A stretch of DNA of 33,149 nucleotides, taken from the NCBI GenBank assembly GCA_016874775.1, contig VGTJ01000045.1, forward strand, positions 1 through 33,149. The letters run 5' to 3'. Within the stretch, counting starts at the first letter, position 1, and every line of letters begins with the position of its first letter. The position numbers were made by a program, and so were the translations under genes. Under the pieces are notes generated by a model. The model was given only the letters and a program-made list of their open reading frames with translations, did no database searches and was not told the origin of the DNA. Shown here in pieces: positions 15,346-22,526 of the stretch. The DNA is from Deltaproteobacteria bacterium. Its GTDB lineage: Bacteria > Desulfobacterota > Binatia > Bin18.

Positions 15346-15500
15346 GGAACAGGGACAGGTTATAGGGAACAGGAAGAAGAAAAACTATCGTGATATTGTT
15401 CATGCCTTTTTTTCACTCTCACCTATGCGCTGTCACCTGTGACCCCATCTGTCCCCTGTCCTCTGTAACCTGTTCCCTCGGAGAGGGGCAGAGGAGAGGG
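15343..15500. repeat. Quasi-repetitive GGGAACAGG phrases in both orientations
   Basis: GGGAACAGG occurs at 15346 and again about 20 bp on, next to GGTTATAG, while 15440-15478 carries the complement-like CTGTCCCCTGTCC and GTAACCTGTTCCCTC. The two runs could pair to make an imperfect stem between aroF and ldcA. GAGAGGGGCAGAG is then repeated before ldcA and may supply its ribosome binding site. Confidence 0.5.
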
Positions 15501-15504
15501 GCAG

Positions 15505-16416
15505 ATGCGTAAACCGCCTCGTTTGCATTCTGGTGATGTCATCGGCGTTGTCTCGCCTGCCGCTGCGGTCAATGAAGAAAAGCTCCGTCGCGGCAGCTAT
15601 ACCCTTGAGCAGCTTGGTTTTGGGGTACGCCTCGGCGAGCATGTACTCGACCGACATCGATACCTTGCTGGGACTGACCAGGATCGAGCTGCCGAACTGA
15701 CAGGGATGTTCCATGACCCCTATATCCGGGCGATTTTCTGTTCACGAGCGGGCTATGGTTCTGGCCGGCTTCTTCCCTTACTGGACCTGTCAGCTCTGCC
15801 ACGGCCTCCCAAGATCTTCCTCGGTTTCAGTGATGTGACGTTGCTCTTGAATGTTTTTGTTCAACAGGCCGGAATGGTCTGCTTTCATGGTCCGGTCGTT
15901 GCCGGCGAATTCGCTGATGGTTTAACCCCACGTTCGCAGGCGCATTTGTTGGGTCTCCTCACAACCGGTTTCGGCGAACCTTCGTTGAATTTCCCGATCT
16001 CGCTGCGTGCCGGTACCAGCACCGGGATGCTCATCGGTGGGTGTCTCTCGGTGTTAGTCGCGACCCTTGGGACCCCATTTGCTTTGGATACGCGCGACGC
16101 GATACTGTTTATCGAGGATATTGGGGAAAAGCCGTATCGGATTGATCGGATGCTAACGCAACTGAAGCAAGCTGGGAAACTGGAACATCTTGTCGGGGTG
16201 ATCTTCGGGGAGATGAAGAGTTGTCGTGGGGAAACTGATGATCCGACGTTGCTGTTGTCTGTGATTGATGAAGTCTTTGCAGATTATGCGTATCCTGTCG
16301 GCTTTGGTTTGCCAGCGGGGCATGAGGGGGAGAACCTGACGTTGCCCTTAGGAACCCAGGTTCGCCTGGATACGCATCTTTGTACGCTCTCGTTTCTTGA
16401 ACCTGCAGTTGAATGA
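15505..16416 (+). CDS. ldcA: Muramoyltetrapeptide (LD-) carboxypeptidase
   Basis: A 303-residue S66-family serine peptidase that removes the terminal D-Ala from murein tetrapeptides in the cytosol. The N-terminus PRLHSGDVIGVVSPAAAV and HVLDRHRYLAGTDQDRAAEL are typical. The nucleophile Ser lies in FCSRAGYGSGRLLPLLD, followed by GFSDVTLLLN. FIEDIGEKPYRIDRML carries the Glu region and GLPAGHEGENLTLPLG the His. Length is normal. It begins a three-gene run with a serine hydrolase (9 bp apart) and Mpl, giving a coherent peptidoglycan-recycling unit: LdcA makes the tripeptide that Mpl re-attaches to UDP-MurNAc. GAGAGGGGCAG upstream of the ATG is a usable ribosome binding site. Confidence 0.93.
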   Translation: MRKPPRLHSGDVIGVVSPAAAVNEEKLRRGSYTLEQLGFGVRLGEHVLDRHRYLAGTDQDRAAELTGMFHDPYIRAIFCSRAGYGSGRLLPLLDLSALPRPPKIFLGFSDVTLLLNVFVQQAGMVCFHGPVVAGEFADGLTPRSQAHLLGLLTTGFGEPSLNFPISLRAGTSTGMLIGGCLSVLVATLGTPFALDTRDAILFIEDIGEKPYRIDRMLTQLKQAGKLEHLVGVIFGEMKSCRGETDDPTLLLSVIDEVFADYAYPVGFGLPAGHEGENLTLPLGTQVRLDTHLCTLSFLEPAVE

Positions 16417-16425
16417 GCACAACTC

Positions 16426-17565
16426 ATGGACTTCTCTCCTGTTGATCAGGAACTGGTGGCAGCCGTTGAGCGGGAGGTTTTTCCCGGAGCCGTGGTACTT
16501 GTCAGGTCCGCTGGAGAAATCGTCTACCGTCGAGCCGTTGGTTTTCGTAGTGTCGACCCGCAGTTATCGCAGCTGAGCGAACAGACAAGCTTTGACCTAG
16601 CGTCATTGACGAAGCCGTTAGCGACCACCGTTGCCGTGATGGTATTGGTGAAGGAAAAGATCCTGCGATTGGATGATCGCGTGACCCGATTTTTCCCAAA
16701 TTTCGGAGTGCAAGGGAAGTCGCATATCACCTTTCGTCACTTGTTGTCCCATTCCTCCGGCCTACCGGCGTGGCGGCCATATTATCGTGAAATCGCTACC
16801 CGAGAGACGCGCGACGGCAAAGTTGGCTTCCTGGGGACACGAAGCGCGCGGGACTTTGTTTATACCCAACTCCACCGAGAAAAATTGGAGGCTGTGCCAG
16901 GGGAACGCGCGGTGTACAGCGATCTTGGTTTTATGTTGCTCGGGGCAACGATTGAAGAACTGACCAGCGTGGGGTTGGATCAATACTGCCAAGAGAAGAT
17001 CTATCAACCGCTTGGGCTCTCGTCTCTCTCATTCATCAATCTCGAAACTGTGCGGCGACGCAAGTTACAGCCTGTGATAGAACACTATGCCCCGACAGAA
17101 CGGTGCCCCTGGCGCCAGCGCGTCCTGTGCGCGGAAGTGCACGACGACAACTGTTATGCCATGGGAGGAGTGGCTGGGCATGCCGGACTCTTTGGTACGG
17201 TGGATGATGTTGATCGGCTCGTGACTATGTTAATCGCCTGCTACCACGGGAAGCATCCCTTTCTTCCGCAACAGCTTGTGCAGGAGTTCTGGACGCGAGC
17301 CGCGATTGTCCCTGGCTCGACTTGGTGCCTTGGATGGGATTCTCCGTCAGCGCAAAATTCGAGCGCTGGAGAGTATTTTTCCTCACATTCTGTTGGACAT
17401 TTGGGCTTTACTGGCACGTCTCTGTGGATCGATCTTGACCAGCAGGTGCATGTCATCATTCTCAGTAATCGAGTGCACCCTCGCCGTGATAATGACAAAA
17501 TTCAAGCGTTTCGTCCGGCCCTGCATAATGCGGTCATGCGGGGGATACGGGGGAAAAGTCATTAG
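16426..17565 (+). CDS. Serine hydrolase, class C beta-lactamase fold
   Basis: A 379-residue PF00144-type serine hydrolase. The SxxK nucleophile motif is Ser60-Leu-Thr-Lys63 in DLASLTKPLA, the second motif is YSD in GERAVYSDLGFMLLG, and GHLGFTGTSLWID takes the place of the KTG/HTG strand. HLLSHSSGLPAW is another family marker. There is no signal peptide, so unlike AmpC it should act in the cytoplasm. Its position 9 bp after ldcA and about 130 bp before mpl suggests a role in muropeptide processing, perhaps as an esterase, DD-peptidase or amidase; this is inference by neighbourhood. True beta-lactamase activity is unlikely given the location. Confidence 0.85.
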   Translation: MDFSPVDQELVAAVEREVFPGAVVLVRSAGEIVYRRAVGFRSVDPQLSQLSEQTSFDLASLTKPLATTVAVMVLVKEKILRLDDRVTRFFPNFGVQGKSHITFRHLLSHSSGLPAWRPYYREIATRETRDGKVGFLGTRSARDFVYTQLHREKLEAVPGERAVYSDLGFMLLGATIEELTSVGLDQYCQEKIYQPLGLSSLSFINLETVRRRKLQPVIEHYAPTERCPWRQRVLCAEVHDDNCYAMGGVAGHAGLFGTVDDVDRLVTMLIACYHGKHPFLPQQLVQEFWTRAAIVPGSTWCLGWDSPSAQNSSAGEYFSSHSVGHLGFTGTSLWIDLDQQVHVIILSNRVHPRRDNDKIQAFRPALHNAVMRGIRGKSH

Positions 17566-17579
17566 GAATCTGCACCCAG

Positions 17580-17690
17580 TAGTGAAGAGAGAAAGACTAT
17601 CGGCTTCAGGGTGAAGGCGATAGGGAAGAAGAACAGGCGACAGGCCGCACGCTATCGGCTTCAGGGAAAAAGAAAAACAAAAGGTACAAA
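17580..17690. repeat. Intergenic repeat with duplicated CTATCGGCTTCAGGG
   Basis: CTATCGGCTTCAGGG occurs at 17598 and again at 17652, separated by a purine-rich GAAGAAGAACAGGCGACAGG run; 7205 has a relative (CTATAGGCTTCAGACTATGG). It separates the serine hydrolase from mpl without any ORF and is another instance of the phrase-like repeats. Confidence 0.5.
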
Positions 17691-17696
17691 AATACA

Positions 17697-19148
17697 ATGC
17701 ACGCTGAACCCCAAATCTCAAATGTCAAATCTCTAATCCTTCCGACGGGCTCTCATATTCACGTCATCGCAGTCGGCGGTGTTGCTATGGCGACATTTGC
17801 GGCGATGTTGAAAGAGCGGGGCTACCGCGTGACTGGCTCTGACCAAGGGGTGTATCCCCCAATGAGCGATTTCCTTGCGCATGCGGGTATCGAAGTGATG
17901 CAGGGCTACCGGGGCGAGAATCTTTCCCCGGCACCAGATTTGGTGATTGTCGGCAATGCGGTCTCGCGGACGAACCCAGAAGTAGCGGCTCTTCTTGACA
18001 GTCACATTCCGTATCAGTCCTTTCCGCAAGCATTGGGCGACTTGTTCCTTGAGGGAAAGCGGCCACTCGTGGTTGCTGGCACGCACGGCAAGACAACCTC
18101 AACCTCACTGCTTGGATGGGTGCTGGAAAATGCCGGACGTCAGCCGAGCCTATTGGTTGGTGGAATCACGCGAAATTTCTCTCAAGGCTATCGATTGGGG
18201 AACGGCGAATTTTTTGTCATCGAGGGAGATGAGTACGACACGGCGTTTTTTGATAAAGGACCGAAGTTTTTACATTATCGCCCGCAGGCGGTGTTGTTGA
18301 ATGCGGTTGAATTTGACCATGCGGATATCTACCGCGACCTTGATCACGTAAAGGACGCGTTTCAACGTCTCCTTGCCATTGTTCCATCTGGAGCGCCGGT
18401 GTTAGTGTGTGGTGACTTCCCCGCTGCCCTCGACGTGGCGCAACGTTCACAGCAGTCATTTTCGACATTTGGCTTTGCCAGCGACGCCCATTGGCAAGTA
18501 CGAGACATTCGCGATGACGGTACGCAGGTGCATTTTGCGGTAACGCATCGGCAGCGCGAGATCGGTCGATTTGCTATTCCGATGATGGGAAAGATGAATA
18601 TCCGTAACGCACTGGGAGTGACTGCGTTATGCACGGAATTAGGCATCTCCGCTACAGAAATCGCTCCCGGCCTCGCAACGTTTCTTGGTGTTGCGCGGCG
18701 CCAAGAGGTTGTCGGGGAAGGGCAGGGGGTAACGGTTATTGATGACTTTGCGCATCATCCCACCGCGGTGACAGCAACCATAGAAGCGGTGCGCTCTCGA
18801 TATCCGCAGCGGCGTCTGTGGGCGATATTTGAACCGCGCTCCAACACCTGTCGTCGTCGGGTCTTTCAGAAACCGTTGACGGACGCGCTTGCGCTTGCTG
18901 ATCGTGTGGTGCTCGGTCCGGTCTTTACGAAGCCTCAGGATCAGCTTGCTGCGGAGGACTTATTTTCTCCTGCAGAGTTGGTGAGTGATCTACAGGCAGC
19001 CAACAAAGACGCCCATGCTGGCCACAGTGTTGATGAAATTTGCCAGTTTGTGACTCGTCAGTGCCATGCTGGCGATGTTGTGTTGGTGATGTCCAACGGG
19101 GCATTTGGCGGCTTGCCACGCAAAATTCTAGCAACGCTCTTACAGTAG
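17697..19148 (+). CDS. mpl: UDP-N-acetylmuramate:L-Ala-gamma-D-Glu-mDAP ligase
   Basis: A 483-residue Mur-ligase family enzyme joining recycled tripeptide to UDP-MurNAc with ATP in the cytosol. The N-terminal Rossmann-like segment HIHVIAVGGVAMATFAAML binds the UDP moiety. The ATP P-loop is GTHGKTTSTSLLGW. EGDEYDTAFFDKGPKF is the motif that marks Mpl rather than MurC-F, and VVGEGQGVTVIDDFAHHPTAV with FEPRSNTCRRRVFQ completes the C-terminal domain. About 17 poorly conserved residues precede the domain, so a later start is possible, but no better one is visible. It is co-oriented with ldcA and the serine hydrolase. Its presence implies meso-DAP murein. Confidence 0.94.
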   Translation: MHAEPQISNVKSLILPTGSHIHVIAVGGVAMATFAAMLKERGYRVTGSDQGVYPPMSDFLAHAGIEVMQGYRGENLSPAPDLVIVGNAVSRTNPEVAALLDSHIPYQSFPQALGDLFLEGKRPLVVAGTHGKTTSTSLLGWVLENAGRQPSLLVGGITRNFSQGYRLGNGEFFVIEGDEYDTAFFDKGPKFLHYRPQAVLLNAVEFDHADIYRDLDHVKDAFQRLLAIVPSGAPVLVCGDFPAALDVAQRSQQSFSTFGFASDAHWQVRDIRDDGTQVHFAVTHRQREIGRFAIPMMGKMNIRNALGVTALCTELGISATEIAPGLATFLGVARRQEVVGEGQGVTVIDDFAHHPTAVTATIEAVRSRYPQRRLWAIFEPRSNTCRRRVFQKPLTDALALADRVVLGPVFTKPQDQLAAEDLFSPAELVSDLQAANKDAHAGHSVDEICQFVTRQCHAGDVVLVMSNGAFGGLPRKILATLLQ

Positions 19149-19291
19149 CGGAGGAGTGTGTAAGCCGCTCGCTGAGCGAGTATCGTCTTGGTTGCTTATT
19201 GTCGGTTTTGTAGTCGAAGAGAAATCCGCTACACTACTCCAATCCACATTCCCAGTTGAGAAAGGTACGTACCTTGACCTACGGAGGGAAG

Positions 19292-20512
19292 ATGGGACTT
19301 TCGCTATCGCTTGATCCGCGTATCGATAGACCACCGTCGATGGCCTATGTACCTGCACCCATAGAGGTGTCGGTGATCATGCCGTGTCTCAATGAATCGG
19401 ATACTTTGGCAGTCTGTATCAGCAAAGCGCAGCGCGCCTTACGTGAGCACGGTATCGCGGGTGAAATTATCGTGGCCGATAATGGCAGTACCGATGGGTC
19501 GCAGGTGATTGCTCAGAATCTGGGGGCACGGGTTATTTTGGTCACTGAACGCGGGTATGGGCACGCGTTGATGGGAGGAATCGCAGCGGCTCGGGGAACC
19601 TACATCATCATGGGCGATGCCGATGATAGTTATGATTTCTCAGAGATTCCGAAGTTTCTCTACAAACTCCGCGAAGGATATGACTTAGTGCAGGGCTGTC
19701 GACTGCCTTCTGGTGGAGGTGTAGTGAAAGACGGTGCGATGCCGTTCCTGCATCGTTGGGTAGGGAGTCCGCTCTTTTCTCTGATCGCACGCAAGTGGTT
19801 CTACGCTTCTATTCATGATGTGTACTGTGGTCTGCGCGGATTTACGCGTGAGCTGTATGAACGCCTCGACCAGCGCTGCACGGGGATGGAATTTGCGACG
19901 GAGATGATCATTAAATCCGCCCTTTATCGTGAAAAGATTACGGAAGTGCCGATTGCCTTGCATCCCGATGGGCGCAAGTCACATCCTCCGCACCTGAAGA
20001 CATTTCGTGATGGTTGGAGGACACTCCGCTTCTTCTTGATGTACAGTCCACGCTGGTTATTCTTCCTCCCTGGGATATTATCGATCCTGCTTGGCATTGT
20101 TGGCTATATGATCGCTCTTCCTGGACTGAACTGGCGAGGCATCGTTTTTGACGGTCATACGTTGTTGTTCTCTACCCTGGCGATTCTCGTTGGTTACCAG
20201 GCGATTTTCTTTGCGCTGTTTACGAAAGTCTTTGCCATTACTGAGGGACTTCTTCCAGCCGATCCGCGACTCGAGCGATTTTTTGCCATAGCCACTCTCG
20301 AAAAAGGGTTGGTACTCGCTGTCGGAGCCATCATTGTGGGCGGAGGGCTTCTTCTGACCGCGATACACCAGTGGCACCTCGTGTCTTTGGGGCCGTTGGA
20401 TTATGCGACAACCCTGCGTTTGGTGGTGCCAGGAGTAACGCTAACGGCGCTCGGAGTGCAAACGCTGTTGTCGAGTTTTTTCATGAGTATTTTAAGTATG
20501 CGACGACGATAA
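19292..20512 (+). CDS. Polyprenyl-phosphate glycosyltransferase, GT2 family
   Basis: A 406-residue GT2 enzyme of the dolichol/undecaprenyl-phosphate glucose or mannose synthase type. ATG 19292 is preferred because CGGAGGGAAG precedes it directly. The N-terminal catalytic domain shows VSVIMPCLNESDTLAVCI, VADNGSTDGSQ, the metal-binding GDADDSYDF, and DVYCGLRGFTRELYERL. PDGRKSHPPHLKTFRDGWRTL ends the catalytic part. The remaining 140 residues hold about four membrane helices (LFFLPGILSILLGIVGYMIA and others), typical of the larger GtrB-like subgroup. It would load a sugar on the lipid carrier at the inner face of the membrane. The GT39-like gene downstream may use that sugar. Sugar identity is not readable. 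Confidence 0.88.
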   Translation: MGLSLSLDPRIDRPPSMAYVPAPIEVSVIMPCLNESDTLAVCISKAQRALREHGIAGEIIVADNGSTDGSQVIAQNLGARVILVTERGYGHALMGGIAAARGTYIIMGDADDSYDFSEIPKFLYKLREGYDLVQGCRLPSGGGVVKDGAMPFLHRWVGSPLFSLIARKWFYASIHDVYCGLRGFTRELYERLDQRCTGMEFATEMIIKSALYREKITEVPIALHPDGRKSHPPHLKTFRDGWRTLRFFLMYSPRWLFFLPGILSILLGIVGYMIALPGLNWRGIVFDGHTLLFSTLAILVGYQAIFFALFTKVFAITEGLLPADPRLERFFAIATLEKGLVLAVGAIIVGGGLLLTAIHQWHLVSLGPLDYATTLRLVVPGVTLTALGVQTLLSSFFMSILSMRRR

Positions 20513-20533
20513 CGGATCTCTAATGTTCTGAAA

Positions 20534-20567
20534 GCGACGATCGGGAACCGTCGCCACCGACCTTTTT
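20534..20567 (+). terminator. Weak terminator candidate after the GT2 gene
   Basis: GCGACG (20534-20539) pairs with CGTCGC (20549-20554) across a 9-nt loop, and TTTTT follows after eight bases. The distance between stem and T-run makes it a weak call. Confidence 0.3.
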
Positions 20568-20684
20568 GCTCCACTTGCCCCTCCCTCCAGCCCTGCTGCG
20601 GGTCCTGTGATGAGAAAGCAAAACCGCGGTCCCTGTCGCCATTAAGGTTGGTTCAGTAGCATTCGATGCAGTCATGCTCAAGTC

Positions 20685-22512
20685 ATGAGAGAAGGAATGA
20701 CATCTCAGTCGTCTCCTCAGAAGGTAGAGGCGCTTACGCGTCGAACCCGCTCATGGGCGATGGCTGATGTTCTCATGATCGTGCTCTTGTTCGGGGTGTT
20801 GGTCCTCATACAATATGTGAGTGGCGCGTATCATGGTGAATTCGGTAGTCATCCTGACGAGGCGGCCCACGTCGTGACTGGGCTGATGGTGTATGACTAC
20901 CTGACGAACTCCGACTGGAGATCGCCACTACGCTTCGCTGAAGTCTACTATCTTCACTATCCTAAAATTGCCTTGGGCCACTGGCCACCGCTCTTTTACA
21001 TCGCGCAAGCACTATGGATGCTGTTCTTGGGAGCGAGTCGACCATCCTTACTGCTATTCATGGCTGGCTTGGGGGCTGTGTTAGCATGGTCGATTTTCCG
21101 TGTAGCCTGTCGGTTCGTTCCATCAGTTTTTGCCGTGATGGCGACTGTTATTTTCGTTTGTCATCCGGTTGCTCAGCAATCGACCTCCGCCGTCATGGCC
21201 GATCTGCCTCTCACGGGTTGTGTGTGGCTCGCAACCCTTGCCTTTGGGCGCTACCTCGAAGGGGAACATGGATATCGTAATGCGCTGTTATTTGCGGTAT
21301 TGGCATCCCTCGCTATTCTCACAAAAGCCAGTGGTCTGCTCTTGGTTTTGGTGGTTGGCCTCAGCATTGTGCTCTCTCGTCGTTTTGCCTGCGTGAAAAA
21401 CCCGAGTCTGTGGTTTACGGCTGCTTTCGTGCTGGTCGTGTATGCGCCGTTCTACATCGTGATGTGGGATGCGATGCGCAACGGACTGCGGCATCAGTCG
21501 ATAAATAGCGAATTCTTCTTTACGGCATTCTCGTTTTTCAGTCGACACTTTAGCTCTATGACTGGGGTATGGGTCGGTGGCCTGGCGCTGGTCGGCGTCT
21601 GGAATCGTGTTGTTGCTCCGCTGTGTCGTAATGAGGCGGTTGCTCCATTGTGGGCCGGATTGGCGAGTTTGTTTGTGGGGACCTGGGCATTTCATGTGCT
21701 GGTGCCGTCTGCATTAGAACTGCGCTATCTGTTGCCGCTCTTACCGGCGGTCGTCCTGTTTACGGCTGACGGTGCGTATGCCCTCTACCAGCGCGCGGAA
21801 GCGCATTTTCGACTTGCGTTGCGGTGGCGGAACGGGATCGTCGGTGTAGCATCACTCTTAGTGATCTGGGCAAGTTTCTCGTTTGCCGATAAAGAGTGGC
21901 ACGGGTACGGGGAGGTTGTGAGAACCATCGTGCAAGCAAAGGACCGGGAGCAGACGGTCATGCTCGTGTCGTCAGACCCGCGTGGGGAAGGGATGCTTAT
22001 TGCTGAGGTTGCGCTCGGTGACAAACGCCCGAATCATTACGTGTCAGGTCTCATAACATCGCGCACTAAGAATTCGTCGAATTTCTTGGATTTTTGCACA
22101 AAAATGAGTACGCGATGTCATGAGACTCGACAATTACGTTTTGCGGGCGAGTAAGATGCTGGCGGCAGATAACTGGCTCGGTCACGGGTATAAGAAGCGG
22201 TTTGCCTCTCCGGCAGAAGTCATGGATTTTCTTGTCCGTTTGCCGGTGCAGGTACTCGTTATTGATACCTCCTTAAGCCCTGCGACCACTTCTGCCCATC
22301 ACATGCAGTTACGAGAAATGACGAAAACTTACCCGGAAACATGGCGCCTCTCCGGTCAATACGATCTCGTTCGCAATGGCCAACGATACCCCGCGGCGAT
22401 TCATGTCTATGTGCTCACCGCACCGTCTCGTCAGCCGGTTGGGAACTTAGAGGTAAGCATAGAGCACGTGCTTGGACGGAAGATCCAGGAACTCCCGTCT
22501 CCCGCACCGTAG
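20685..22512 (+). pseudogene. GT39/ArnT-like membrane glycosyltransferase, interrupted by a MITE
   Basis: A membrane glycosyltransferase of the PMT/ArnT superfamily using a polyprenyl-phosphate sugar on the periplasmic side. After a first helix (VLMIVLLFGVLVLIQYV) comes GSHPDEAAHVV, with the DE pair that is the catalytic signature of this superfamily, then about ten more helices up to residue 400. At 22042 the frame runs into an inserted element and stops at 22154 (489 codons). The missing C-terminus is intact in another frame up to 22512. Removing the insertion and one copy of the target duplication restores DKRPNHYVLRASKMLAADNW without a gap, giving about 576 residues. The interrupted product keeps all helices but loses the soluble C-terminal domain, so residual function is uncertain. 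It follows the GT2 gene and probably formed a two-gene sugar-transfer unit. Confidence 0.85.
22042..22132. mobile_element. MITE-like insertion, ~91 bp, imperfect TIRs, ATTACG(T) duplication
   Basis: The ends are inverted repeats of about 26 bp: left begins TGTCAGGTCTCATAACATCG, right read inward begins TGTCGAGTCTCATGACATCG, both continuing CG(C/T)ACT, with four mismatches. Flanks carry the direct repeat ATTACG (22036-22041 and 22133-22138), one base longer if the shared T is counted with the target. The interior has an imperfect AAGAATTCG/CGAATTTCTT hairpin and TTTTTGCACAAAAA, and encodes nothing. This is the form of a miniature inverted-repeat element moved in trans. No partner transposase with such ends is in the window. 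The family cannot be named. Confidence 0.85.
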
Positions 22513-22526
22513 TGATTGTGCTGAGG

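Noticed and set aside
16426-17565. True secreted beta-lactamase / resistance gene
   Set aside because: No signal peptide and placement within murein-recycling genes make antibiotic hydrolysis unlikely.
22120-22512. Apparent separate 130-aa gene starting MRLDNYVLRASK
   Set aside because: Its ATG lies inside the MITE-like insertion and its sequence continues the upstream glycosyltransferase once the insertion is removed; it is the severed C-terminus.
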